Below are positions 7,428 to 15,948 of a DNA stretch of 64,000 nucleotides, piece after piece. Numbering within the stretch: the stretch's first letter is position 1; every line of letters begins with the position of its first letter. The translations under genes were made by a program, and so were the position numbers. The notes under the pieces are model-generated. The model worked only from the letters and a program-made list of their open reading frames with translations, was not told the origin of the DNA and searched no databases. The stretch is from Sphingomonas sp. CL5.1 (lineage in GTDB: Bacteria; Pseudomonadota; Alphaproteobacteria; Sphingomonadales; Sphingomonadaceae): contig NZ_CP050137.1 of the NCBI RefSeq assembly GCF_013344685.1, positions 248,001-312,000 of the forward strand, given 5' to 3'.

Positions 7428-10418
7428 ATGAAGCCACATGCGATGATCGGGGCGAGCCTGCTCGCGCTGGCGACGCTGACCACGGGCGGCCTCGCGCCGG
7501 CGGCGCAAGCGGCCGCGCCGATATCGATCACGGTTTCCGAGGGCACCCACCTCGCCTTCGCGCTGTCGCCGGACGGACGGCGCATCGTGTTCGATCTGCA
7601 GGGCGTGCTCTATGTCATGCCCGCGAGCGGCGGCGCGGCGACCGCGATCACCGACGCGCTCTATGACGGGCGCCAGCCGAGCTGGTCGCCGGACGGCAAA
7701 TGGATCGCCTTCCAGTCGAACCGCGACGGCCATTACTGCATCTGGCTGATCGCGCCGGACGGCACGCAGGCGCACCCGGCCGCGAAAGAGCCTTATGAGG
7801 AGCGCGAGCCGGCATGGTCGCCGGACGGCAAATGGCTCGCCTTCACCTCCAGCCGCGACGGCAAGTTCGACATCTGGGCGCGCAACATCGTCGACGGCAA
7901 AGTCAGGAAGCTCAGCAACGGCCCCGGTGGTAACAGCCGCGCGAGCTGGTCGCCGGACGGCACGCGCATCGCCTATGTCTCGGACCGGATGGGCGCGACC
8001 GGCATCTATGTCGCGGACATGCAGGGGCATGAGACGCTCGCTGCGAAGGCGAACGTGATGGCGTTCGGCATGAACGTGCCGATGGGCACCCCGACGTGGA
8101 CGACGGACGGCAGGCATGTGCTGTGGGCGCGCATCGCGGATGGCAAGGCGGTGCTGATGAAGGACGACCAGCCCTTCATCGAGGGGCAGGACATCCATCC
8201 GTTCCGCGCCGCGTGGCTGCCGGGCGGCGACCTGCTCTATGCCGCCAACGGCAAGCTCAACCGGCGCGGGGCGGACGGCGGCGAGACGGTCGTGCCCTTC
8301 GCCGCCGCGCTGAAGGTGCGCCGCCCCGACTATGCCAAGCGCCATGCCGTGCTCGATTCGCCCACCGCGCGCCCGGTGACCGGCGTGCAGCGCGCGGTGC
8401 TGTCGCCGGACGGCCGGCAGGTGGCGTTCACCGCGCTCGGCGACCTCTATGTCATGCCGATCGGCGGCAAGCCCCGCCGGCTGACCGACGGCGGCCCTTA
8501 TGTGGTGGTCGACCCCGCCTGGTCCCCAAAGGGCGACAGGCTGGCTTATGCCAGCGACCGCGAAGGCTCGCTCGACCTGTGGACGGTCGATCTCGCCACC
8601 GGCAGGCACGAGCGGCTGACCGATGCGCCGGGCGCGGAGATGCGCCCGTCATGGTCGCCGGACGGCAAGAGCATCGTCTATGTCGACGCGACCGGCGCCT
8701 ATACCGAGCTGGCCCATGTCCTCGATCTCGCGACGAAGCAGGATCGCCAGATCAAGGAGGCCGGCTCCAGCCCCGGCTATCCGGCCTTCACGCCGGACGG
8801 GAAGTCGCTGATCGTCTCGACGCTGCGCAACGCGTCGGATTCGCAATCCTATGTCGTCGGCGGCTATAACGAGCTGTCGATCGTCCCGGTGGACGGCGGC
8901 GGCAAGGCGCGCGCGGTGTCGCTGGTGCCGGGCCGCTCGGTCGGCAACCGCTCGGGCGACGGGCCGGTGCTGTCGCCGGACGGCAAGCTCTACGCCTATC
9001 AGATGGACAGCGCGCTCTATGTCCAGCCCGCCGCGCCCGACGGCGGCCCGGCGGGCGCGCCGCGCAAGCTTTCCGACACGATCCCGACCGGGCTGAGCTG
9101 GAGCGCAGATTCGCGGACGCTGCTGGTCGCCACCGGCGGCTATCTGCAACTGATCCCGGCGGCGGGCGGCGCGGCGCGCAAGGTGGCGCTGCCGCTGCAA
9201 TGGACCGCCGCGCGCGGCGAGGGCGTGACGACGATCCGCGCCGGGATGCTGGTCGACGGCGTGACCGACAAGGCGCGCCGCGACATGGACATCGTGATCG
9301 ACGGCAGCCGCATCCGCTCGATCGCGCCGCACGGCGAACGGCCGGTGCAGGGCCGCTTCGTCGACGCATCGAACCTGACGGTCATGCCCGGCCTGATGGA
9401 CATGCACGTTCATCTCATCAAGGAATATGGATCGAGCTTCGGGCGGCTCTACCTTGCCTGGGGCATCACCACGGTCCGCAGCCCCGGCAACGTGCCCGGC
9501 GACGTCATCGAGGAAAAGGAGGCGATCGCCGCGGGCCGCAGGCCCGGCCCGAACATGTTCGTGACCGGCTATATCCTCGACGGCGAGCGCACCGTCTGGG
9601 AAATGGGCACGCCGGTCGCCAATCGCGCGGAGGTGGACCGGCAGATCGGGCTGGCGAAGCTGCTCGGCTACGACATGATAAAAAGCTACGTCCACACCGC
9701 CGAGCCGGTGCGGCAGGAGATCGTCGCCGCCGCGCATGCCGCCGGCCTCCCCGTCACCAGCCACGAAATCTATCCCGCCGCGCTGTTCGGCAGCGACAGC
9801 GTCGAGCATCTCGACGGCAACGGTGCCGGGCGCGGCTATTCGGCGAAGGCGAGCCAGCTCAACATCGCCTATCAGGATGCGGTCGATATCATCGCGAAAT
9901 CCGGGATGACGGTGACGCCGACGATCTCGCTGTTCACGCCCACCGCCGAGCTGGTCGATCACGATCCGACGATCGCCAGGGCGCGCGAGGCGCTGCAACC
10001 CATATGGGTGCGTGAGGGGCCGATCATGAGCTTCGCCAATGGGCCGGGCGCGGAGGTGCTGGCGAACAACATCCGCCAGTCGATCGCCAGGATCTTCCAC
10101 GCCGGCGGCAAGATCGTGGTGGGGACGGATTCGCCCTTCACCCCGATCGGCATCAACACCCACAACGAGCTGGTGCAGGAGGTGAAGGCCGGCCTCACGC
10201 CGTTCGAGGCGCTGCGCAGCGCGACCGCCGTGCCGGCCGAGCTGCTCGGCGAGGGTGCGGACCTCGGCACGGTCGAGCCGGGCAAGATCGCCGATCTCGT
10301 CTTCGTCGAGGGCAACCCGCTGGAGGACATCACCAACGCCAGCAAGGTCCGCAAGGTGATGAAGACCGGGAAGCTCTACACGATCGGACAGTTGCTGACG
10401 CGCGACGGGGCGAAATAA
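7428..10418 (+). CDS. Secreted TolB-like beta-propeller / amidohydrolase fusion (copy 2)
   Basis: This 996-residue paralogue of the protein at 1584-4664 has the same order: signal peptide (about residues 1-26, ending QAAA), PD40/TolB propeller with many WSPDGKW and LSPDG blades to about residue 570, then an amidohydrolase domain. Metal-site motifs are HVH after MPGLMDM, lysine in DMIKSY, histidine in VTSHEIYPA and aspartate in VGTDSPFTP. The ATG at 7428 is preceded by AAGGGGCGG and opens the signal peptide; upstream in-frame codons run into the operator and are rejected. It is divergent from the TonB receptor. The propeller may bind peptide-like or oligomeric substrate in the periplasm while the C-terminal domain hydrolyses it. 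Substrate unknown. Confidence 0.87.
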   Translation: MKPHAMIGASLLALATLTTGGLAPAAQAAAPISITVSEGTHLAFALSPDGRRIVFDLQGVLYVMPASGGAATAITDALYDGRQPSWSPDGKWIAFQSNRDGHYCIWLIAPDGTQAHPAAKEPYEEREPAWSPDGKWLAFTSSRDGKFDIWARNIVDGKVRKLSNGPGGNSRASWSPDGTRIAYVSDRMGATGIYVADMQGHETLAAKANVMAFGMNVPMGTPTWTTDGRHVLWARIADGKAVLMKDDQPFIEGQDIHPFRAAWLPGGDLLYAANGKLNRRGADGGETVVPFAAALKVRRPDYAKRHAVLDSPTARPVTGVQRAVLSPDGRQVAFTALGDLYVMPIGGKPRRLTDGGPYVVVDPAWSPKGDRLAYASDREGSLDLWTVDLATGRHERLTDAPGAEMRPSWSPDGKSIVYVDATGAYTELAHVLDLATKQDRQIKEAGSSPGYPAFTPDGKSLIVSTLRNASDSQSYVVGGYNELSIVPVDGGGKARAVSLVPGRSVGNRSGDGPVLSPDGKLYAYQMDSALYVQPAAPDGGPAGAPRKLSDTIPTGLSWSADSRTLLVATGGYLQLIPAAGGAARKVALPLQWTAARGEGVTTIRAGMLVDGVTDKARRDMDIVIDGSRIRSIAPHGERPVQGRFVDASNLTVMPGLMDMHVHLIKEYGSSFGRLYLAWGITTVRSPGNVPGDVIEEKEAIAAGRRPGPNMFVTGYILDGERTVWEMGTPVANRAEVDRQIGLAKLLGYDMIKSYVHTAEPVRQEIVAAAHAAGLPVTSHEIYPAALFGSDSVEHLDGNGAGRGYSAKASQLNIAYQDAVDIIAKSGMTVTPTISLFTPTAELVDHDPTIARAREALQPIWVREGPIMSFANGPGAEVLANNIRQSIARIFHAGGKIVVGTDSPFTPIGINTHNELVQEVKAGLTPFEALRSATAVPAELLGEGADLGTVEPGKIADLVFVEGNPLEDITNASKVRKVMKTGKLYTIGQLLTRDGAK

Positions 10419-10439
10419 CCGCCGCCGCGCGTCGCCGGG

Positions 10440-12422
10440 TCACTCGCCGCAGCAGCCCCCTTCCCGCCCGTGGCGGACGCTCGCCGCGTCGCGGTCGGAG
10501 GGGACGTCGATCCCCGCGTTCGCCGCGAAGAAGCCGTTCGGCTTGAGCATGAAGCCGGCATATTCGACCGGCATCACCGGAAAGTCCTCCGGCTTGCAGA
10601 CGTGCGTGTGGCCGAAGCTGTGCCACAGCACGATATCGGTGTTGTCGATGCCGCGATTGGCCTCGACGTAGCGCGGCAGGCCGTCGCCGCCCTGGTGCTG
10701 GTTGGGATAGTCGCCGCTGGCATAGCGCTCCGCCGGATCATAGGGCGTGACCCAGATGTGCTTCGTCGCGAAGCCGCCGCGCGCGTGGACGTAGCTGCCC
10801 GGCTGCGCCAGCATCAGGGGCGTCGGCTGGACGACCACCTTATAGGCCGGCGCGCCGCCGACGGAATTGACGCGGTTGGGATTGGACACCTTCCAGTAGC
10901 GCCCCGCCCGCCCGTCCGCCTCGCGCGCCGCGTCGCGCTCGCGCAGCAACGGGCGGCTGACCAGATCGAAGACGTTGCCGTGCGGATTGTCCGTCCCCCA
11001 CGGGCGCGGATGGAATTCATGCTCCGAGACGCTGTTGCCCTCGTCGCCGTCCACCATCATGTGCATCCGCACGTTGAAGAAATGCTGGTGCGTCGGCCCG
11101 CCCAGCCCCTCGTCGACCATCCCGCCCCACGGATAGGGCTTACCCGGCGCGACCGCCGCCGTCTGGATGATCCCGGTCAGCTTCGCCTCGAGCTGGATCG
11201 TGCCGTCCTGATAGAGATACCAGTAGAAGCCGTAATCGTAATTGCCGACCGTCGCGAAGAAGCTGATGACCAGCCGCCGCGAGCGCCGCGTCTCGTGCAC
11301 GCCAGTGCGGAACTCGTTGTGCTTCCACAGGATGCCATAATCCTCCTCGTGCATGCAGATGGCGTTCCTCATCACCATCGGCCGCCCGAGATCGTCCACC
11401 GCCGGCACGTCGAAATAATGGATGTGGCCGAGGCAGTCGCAGCCCAGCTCCAGCGCGTTGGCCAGCCGCCCCAGCCCATATTCGCCGGCGTCGAACGCGC
11501 TTTTCCAATAATGGTTGGCGGTGGGATCGGCATAGGGCACGACCATCTCGGTGACGCTGGCGCGATAGATGATCGGCCGCACCCGCCCGCCATCCTCGTA
11601 ACCGAGCTGATGCAGCACCAGCCCCTCGCGCGGCGTGAAGCCGACGCGGAACGACCATTTCTGCCATTCGACCTTCCATCCGTCGACGGTGAAGCTCGGC
11701 CCTTCCGGCTGGAGGATGTGCAGCGGCTTCAGCCCGGTGCGCGGCGGGGGCAGGTCCTTCGCCTCGTAATTGCGCTTCTTCCTCGGGATCGGCACGATCT
11801 CCGGCTCGTCGACCAGGGTGACGATCTCCTCGCGGTTGAGATCGACCACCGCGACCAGCCCCTCGATCGGATGGGCATAGCCGTTGTCGTTGGGCTGCTC
11901 GCGATAATAAGAGACCGCGCGGACGCAGCGCTTCCCCGCCTCCTCCGCATAGCCGAAATGGCCGGCGGAGAAGGGATCGACCTGCACCAGATCGATCTCC
12001 GCCTCGCTCAGCCCGCGCCGCGCGACCGCCGCGCGCCACGCAAGATCCTTCTTCACCGCGCGCTCGACGGCCTGGAACTCCTCCAGCATCACCGCCGGCT
12101 GGCCGAACGGCGCCGCGTCCTGCGCCAGCGCGCGCCATTCGGTGACCACCCCGCGCGCGAGATCGACCCGCGCCTCGAACGCCGCGCCGGTGTCGCGGCG
12201 CAGCACCACCGCGAAGGCGACGCGCGGGATCGGCTCGCCGACGCGCCACGCCATCACGCGATCCTTGTGCGGCTCGTCCAACTCGACGTTGACGAAGCGC
12301 AGGTGCAGGCCGGCATCGTCATGCGCGCGCACCGCCGCGCAGGCCGCCGCGATCTCGCGCGCGTCGAGCGGATCGAGCGGGTGGCGCACGCCGGACGGAT
12401 TGAACGCGGATTCGGTCATCAT
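10440..12422 (-). CDS. Copper-containing primary amine oxidase
   Basis: About 660 residues, the normal size for a bacterial copper/topaquinone amine oxidase. It converts primary amines to aldehydes with release of ammonia and hydrogen peroxide. The cofactor tyrosine lies in the NYDY motif (about residue 395), the catalytic aspartate in SAFDAGEYGLG, and two copper histidines in the HQHFF motif. A third histidine is in WHSFGHTHVCKPEDFPVMP. No signal peptide is visible, so it is probably cytoplasmic. The frame extends to 12524, but the start is taken at the tandem ATGs 12422/12419, which follow GGAGAG. It is divergent from the cupin/deacetylase operon across a shared promoter region with matching operator-like sites. 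The exact amine (phenethylamine, histamine, tyramine or a polyamine) cannot be inferred. Confidence 0.92.
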   Translation of the reverse strand: MMTESAFNPSGVRHPLDPLDAREIAAACAAVRAHDDAGLHLRFVNVELDEPHKDRVMAWRVGEPIPRVAFAVVLRRDTGAAFEARVDLARGVVTEWRALAQDAAPFGQPAVMLEEFQAVERAVKKDLAWRAAVARRGLSEAEIDLVQVDPFSAGHFGYAEEAGKRCVRAVSYYREQPNDNGYAHPIEGLVAVVDLNREEIVTLVDEPEIVPIPRKKRNYEAKDLPPPRTGLKPLHILQPEGPSFTVDGWKVEWQKWSFRVGFTPREGLVLHQLGYEDGGRVRPIIYRASVTEMVVPYADPTANHYWKSAFDAGEYGLGRLANALELGCDCLGHIHYFDVPAVDDLGRPMVMRNAICMHEEDYGILWKHNEFRTGVHETRRSRRLVISFFATVGNYDYGFYWYLYQDGTIQLEAKLTGIIQTAAVAPGKPYPWGGMVDEGLGGPTHQHFFNVRMHMMVDGDEGNSVSEHEFHPRPWGTDNPHGNVFDLVSRPLLRERDAAREADGRAGRYWKVSNPNRVNSVGGAPAYKVVVQPTPLMLAQPGSYVHARGGFATKHIWVTPYDPAERYASGDYPNQHQGGDGLPRYVEANRGIDNTDIVLWHSFGHTHVCKPEDFPVMPVEYAGFMLKPNGFFAANAGIDVPSDRDAASVRHGREGGCCGE

Positions 12423-12440
12423 TCTCTCCAGCCCCCGCGC

Positions 12441-12452
12441 TGAATCGCGATT
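12441..12452. promoter_or_regulatory. Candidate operator half A (TGAATCGCGATT)
   Basis: This site contains the perfect palindrome AATCGCGATT (12443-12452), 19-20 bases upstream of the amine oxidase start. Its 11 bases TGAATCGCGAT are repeated in inverted orientation at 12562-12572 beside the opposite gene. The symmetric placement suggests one regulator acting on both divergent promoters. Confidence 0.5.
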
Positions 12453-12561
12453 GCGCGGCAATTTAGATTGATATAAAACTATTATCGCTTCGATGGAAGC
12501 GCAATACGCTCTATAATTCTTCATTGCCGCTTGCGCCTTATTAAATTTGTCGTCAAACTTT

Positions 12562-12572
12562 ATCGCGATTCA
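12562..12572. promoter_or_regulatory. Candidate operator half B (ATCGCGATTCA)
   Basis: Exact reverse complement of the site at 12441-12451, placed 17 bases upstream of the cupin start and just before its purine-rich ribosome binding region (AAAAGGGGAGAGGG). The intervening DNA is A/T-rich, fitting divergent promoters. Confidence 0.5.
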
Positions 12573-12589
12573 AAAGGGGAGAGGGTGCG

Positions 12590-13171
12590 ATGCCGCATGG
12601 CATGAAGAGCGGGCTGGCCGCCGCCGCGATCGTGGCGCTCGGCGCGGCGGGCCTCGCCGCCGGATACGGGTGGGCGCAGGACGAGCAGCCGCGCGCGACC
12701 GTCAACGCCGGCCGCCCGCACGGCTATTATTTCTCGCTCGATGGCAAGCGCCGCACCTTCCAGGAGGATGGGGTGGCGAACGTCGAGGTCGTCGTGCCCA
12801 ACAATGTCAGCGAGGGGCGCTACAACGTCATCACCTCGGACTGGAACGCCGATTTCAAGGTGCCGCCGCATTTCCACCGGCACCATGCCGAAACCTTCTA
12901 CGTGCTCGGCGGCGAGGTGGAATGGACGGTCGAGGGCGAGACGCATGTGCTGCATCGGGGCGAGGCGATCTTCATCCCGCCCAACACGGTGCACAGCGTC
13001 CGCGTCGTCGGCGGCAAGCCGATGAGGAACCTGCTGATCTACGAGCCGGGCGGCTACGAGGATCAGGTCGATTTCAAGATGAACTACAGCGCGGCGGAGC
13101 TGAAGGACCCCAGGATCGTCGCGCGCATCCGCGCCGCCGGCGACTTCAACCTCGCGACCGACGGGAAATAG
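12590..13171 (+). CDS. Cupin-domain protein with N-terminal signal/anchor
   Basis: A 193-residue protein. Residues ~1-30 form a hydrophobic signal or membrane anchor (AAAAIVALGAAGLAAG), followed by one cupin barrel. The metal-binding cupin motif is visible as PPHFHRHHAETFYVLGGEVE, and the second motif as IPPNTVHSVRVVGG. Cupins of this kind can be small dioxygenases, isomerases or binding proteins; nothing fixes the reaction. A strong Shine-Dalgarno (GGGGAGAGGG) precedes ATG 12590; ATG 12602 is an alternative. It is the first gene of a probable operon with the deacetylase 7 bases downstream, the MFS transporter and the NTF2-like gene, and it is divergent from the amine oxidase. Confidence 0.8.
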   Translation: MPHGMKSGLAAAAIVALGAAGLAAGYGWAQDEQPRATVNAGRPHGYYFSLDGKRRTFQEDGVANVEVVVPNNVSEGRYNVITSDWNADFKVPPHFHRHHAETFYVLGGEVEWTVEGETHVLHRGEAIFIPPNTVHSVRVVGGKPMRNLLIYEPGGYEDQVDFKMNYSAAELKDPRIVARIRAAGDFNLATDGK

Positions 13172-13178
13172 CGGCGCG

Positions 13179-14297
13179 ATGGCAACCGGCTTCTTCCACG
13201 ACGAGCGCACCTTGTGGCATTTCGGCGCGATCCACACCGGGAACATCCCGGCGGGCGGCTGGGTGCAACCCTCCAACGGCAATTTCATGGCCGAGGCGCC
13301 CGATCCCAAGCGGCGCATCGTCTCGCTGCTCGAAGTGTCGGGGGTGATGGCGAAGCTCGACCGGCGCGGCGCCGAGCCCGCCGACGATGAGGCGCTGCGC
13401 CGCGTCCACCCGCGCGACTATCTCGATCGCTTCGCGGCGATGAGCGCGGGCGGCGGCGGCAGCGTCGGGCCGGACGGCAGCTTCGGCCCCGGCGGCTATG
13501 ACATCGCCCGGCTATCCACCGGCCTCGCCGTCGCGGCGGTGGAGGCGGTGCTGACCGGCGCGCTCGACAATGCCTATGCGATGACGCGCCCGCCGGGGCA
13601 TCATTGCCTGCCCGATCAGGGCTATGGCTTCTGCCTGCTCGCCAATGGCGCGATCGCGGTGGAGGCGGCGATCGCGCGCCACCAATTGTCGCGCGTCGCG
13701 ATCCTCGACTGGGACGTGCATCACGGCAACGGCACGGAGGCGATCTTCCGCGACCGGCCGGACGTGCTGACGATCTCGCTCCATCAGGACAATTGCTATC
13801 CGATCAACTCCGGCGCGGCGTCGGAACGCGGCAGCGGGCGCGGCGAGGGCTATAATCTCAACGTGCCGCTGCTGCCCGGCGGCGGCGACCAGGCCTATCT
13901 CAACGCGCTCGACCTGATCGTCGCGCCGGCGCTGCGCCGCTACCGGCCCGAACTGATCGTGATCGCCAGCGGGGTGGACGCCAACGCGCTCGATCCGCTC
14001 GCCCGGATGCTGGCGCACAGCGAGACGTTCCGCGCGATGATGGCGCGGGCGAAGGCGCTGGCCGACGAATTGTGCGGCGGCCGGCTCGTCGCGATCCACG
14101 AGGGCGGCTATTCGGAGGTCTATGTCCCGTTCTGCGCCCATGCGCTGATCGAGGAACTGGCCGGCGTGCGTTCCGCCGTGGCCGATCCGGTGCTCGAGTT
14201 CGTCCGCGCGCAGCAGCCCGGCGACGCGATGCGCGCGCTCCAGCGCCGGCTGCTCGTCGAGCAGGCCGAGACGCTGGATTTCGCCGCGCGGGCCTGA
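13179..14297 (+). CDS. Class II histone deacetylase-like amidohydrolase
   Basis: This 372-residue zinc enzyme belongs to the arginase/deacetylase fold. It has the active-site pair HH141-142 in RPPGHH, zinc ligands D179 and H181 in DWDVHHGNG, a third zinc ligand D267 in SGVDANALDPL, and the transition-state tyrosine in HEGGYSE. Bacterial members act on small acetylated molecules such as acetylpolyamines or on acyl-lysine side chains, not on histones. It follows the cupin by 7 bases and precedes the MFS gene by 15. With an amine oxidase divergent from the operon, a plausible role is to release a free amine from an N-acyl amine before oxidation. That role is inferred from context. Confidence 0.9.
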   Translation: MATGFFHDERTLWHFGAIHTGNIPAGGWVQPSNGNFMAEAPDPKRRIVSLLEVSGVMAKLDRRGAEPADDEALRRVHPRDYLDRFAAMSAGGGGSVGPDGSFGPGGYDIARLSTGLAVAAVEAVLTGALDNAYAMTRPPGHHCLPDQGYGFCLLANGAIAVEAAIARHQLSRVAILDWDVHHGNGTEAIFRDRPDVLTISLHQDNCYPINSGAASERGSGRGEGYNLNVPLLPGGGDQAYLNALDLIVAPALRRYRPELIVIASGVDANALDPLARMLAHSETFRAMMARAKALADELCGGRLVAIHEGGYSEVYVPFCAHALIEELAGVRSAVADPVLEFVRAQQPGDAMRALQRRLLVEQAETLDFAARA

Positions 14298-14312
14298 AGG
14301 GAGGGAGCGTCC

Positions 14313-15503
14313 ATGTCGACCGCGATCGATTCCTTGCTGCCGCCGCCCTCCGCCGATACCGGCCCGGCGCCGGAAAGCCGGGGCATGGTGGCGCGCATCG
14401 TGATCTTCAGCGCGATCGTGCCGCTGGCGCTGCTCGTCGCGCCGGTGCTGACGACGCAGCTCATCGCCGAGCGCGGACTGACGCCGGCCAATGTCGGCAA
14501 CTACTTCCTGTTCGAGCTGGGGGGCATCAGCCTCGCCTCCCTGCCCGCCTTGTGGTGGATGCGCCGCTTCACGTCGCGCAAGATCGCGACCGTCGCGGCG
14601 GCGGTGTTCGTCGCGGGCAATCTGCTGTCGACCGTCGCGCCGGGCATCGCGCTCCTGTTCGCGACGCGGCTGGTGACGGCGATGGCGGGCGGCGCGCTGA
14701 TGCTGCTGTGCCTCAATGCCGCCGGGGCGTCGGCCAATCGCGACCGGCTGTTCGGCTGGTGGATCGCGGGGCAATTGGTGCTCGGGGCGATCGGCCTGTC
14801 GCTGCTACCGCGCCTGTTCGCCGGTTTCGGGCTGAATGCCTTCTACCTGCTGATGGCGGCGATGATGGCCACCGCCTTTCCACTCGCCTTCCGCTTCGAC
14901 GCGCCGACGATCGAGCCGACGCACGGCGATGGGCGCCGGGGCGGCCTGCTGCTCCCCGCCGTGGCGATGATCGCGGTGCTGGCTTTCTATATCGGGCTGG
15001 GCGGAAGCTGGGCGTTCATGTCGGTGATCGCCGCGCGCTCCGGGCTGAAGCCGCTGCCGGTGGCGGACACGATAGCGATCGCCTCGCTGCTCGGCATCGC
15101 GGGGGCGCTGCTGGCGACTTTCCTCGGCGGACGGGCGAAGCGGTGGATGGCGCTATCGGCCGGCTATGCCCTGCTGTTCGGCGCGGTGCTGATGCTGCTC
15201 GGGCGGCTCGACATGACCGCCTTCGCCGGCGCGGCCTATGCCTTCAAATTCTCCTGGACCTTCACCCTGCCCTTCATCCTCGCCGCGATCGCCGCCCGTG
15301 ACACGAGCGGCGGGATCATGGCGTGGATCAACATGGTGATCGGCTTCGGCACCTCGATCGGGCCGGTCATCACCGGGCGGATATTGGGGAGCGCGGGCGC
15401 GGGGGTGATGCTCGCCTTCTGCGCGGCGATGATCGCGGCGAGCTTCGTCCTGCTGCTGCTGATCGAAAGCGGCGCGGTGACGCGTGGAAAGAACATGCGA
15501 TGA
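14313..15503 (+). CDS. MFS transporter
   Basis: A 396-residue major-facilitator protein with about twelve hydrophobic segments. There is a charged loop after the sixth (RFDAPTIEPTHGDGRR) and a positively charged cytoplasmic stretch WMRRFTSRK between the second and third. A strong Shine-Dalgarno (AGGGAGGG) lies 7 bases before the ATG. It sits between the deacetylase and the NTF2-like gene, and its stop codon overlaps the next start (ATGA). It probably imports or exports a small substrate or product of this operon. The family does not specify which. Confidence 0.88.
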   Translation: MSTAIDSLLPPPSADTGPAPESRGMVARIVIFSAIVPLALLVAPVLTTQLIAERGLTPANVGNYFLFELGGISLASLPALWWMRRFTSRKIATVAAAVFVAGNLLSTVAPGIALLFATRLVTAMAGGALMLLCLNAAGASANRDRLFGWWIAGQLVLGAIGLSLLPRLFAGFGLNAFYLLMAAMMATAFPLAFRFDAPTIEPTHGDGRRGGLLLPAVAMIAVLAFYIGLGGSWAFMSVIAARSGLKPLPVADTIAIASLLGIAGALLATFLGGRAKRWMALSAGYALLFGAVLMLLGRLDMTAFAGAAYAFKFSWTFTLPFILAAIAARDTSGGIMAWINMVIGFGTSIGPVITGRILGSAGAGVMLAFCAAMIAASFVLLLLIESGAVTRGKNMR

Positions 15504-15862
15504 GTTTCACCACGCCGCGCGATGTGCTTGATGCCTATGCCGAGGGTTGCAGGCGGCTCGACCGCGAGCTGCTCGCGCGCTGCTTCCACCCGCGCGCGGT
15601 GATGGCGGGCGACCTCGACGGCAAGTTGCTGGTCGGCGGGCCGGAGCCGTTTCTCGACGACGTGGCCGGGATCGCCGCCGCCGGGATCGACCATGCCGGC
15701 TTCGCCGCGCAGGTGATCGAGCTGACGGTCAACGGCCGCGTCGCCGCCGGGGCGGTGCATTCGACCGGGTTCGCTGGCCGCTTCGCCTTCCTCGATCGCT
15801 TCCATCTGATCGAGGACGAAAGCGGCTGGCTCATCACCAGCAAGAGCTTCACGACGCTGTAG
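15500..15862 (+). CDS. NTF2-like (SnoaL-type) small protein
   Basis: A 120-residue protein with the cone-shaped NTF2-like pattern: an N-terminal helix (FTTPRDVLDAYAEGCRRLD), a short strand with FHPRAVMAG, and late strands ending in GRFAFLDRFHLIEDESGWLITSKSF. Such proteins are small-molecule isomerases, cyclases, hydrolases or binding proteins. Its start overlaps the MFS stop as ATGA, indicating translational coupling, so it is the last gene of the cupin-deacetylase-MFS operon. The reaction is unknown. Confidence 0.75.
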   Translation: MSFTTPRDVLDAYAEGCRRLDRELLARCFHPRAVMAGDLDGKLLVGGPEPFLDDVAGIAAAGIDHAGFAAQVIELTVNGRVAAGAVHSTGFAGRFAFLDRFHLIEDESGWLITSKSFTTL

Positions 15863-15863
15863 T

Positions 15864-15938
15864 CCCCGACATTTTTCGCTCGCCGGGGTAGGGTTCCCCG
15901 CTACTTCTCCGTCTAGAAAGACGAACGAGAGCGAAAAA
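15864..15938 (+). promoter_or_regulatory. Leader with nested inverted repeats before the M14 peptidase gene
   Basis: TTTTTCGCTC at 15872-15881 is the exact reverse complement of GAGCGAAAAA at 15929-15938, immediately before the ribosome binding site of the peptidase. Inside it, CGGGG (15884-15888) can pair with CCCCG on either side (15864-15868 or 15896-15900), so alternative folds are possible. It could act as an RNA switch or simply be a weak terminator plus leader. No known riboswitch class was recognised. Confidence 0.35.
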
Positions 15939-15948
15939 GGGGCTGGAG

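Noticed and set aside
13179-14297. A chromatin role for the histone-deacetylase-like gene
   Set aside because: Bacteria lack histones; the catalytic motifs fit small-molecule or acyl-lysine amidohydrolases.
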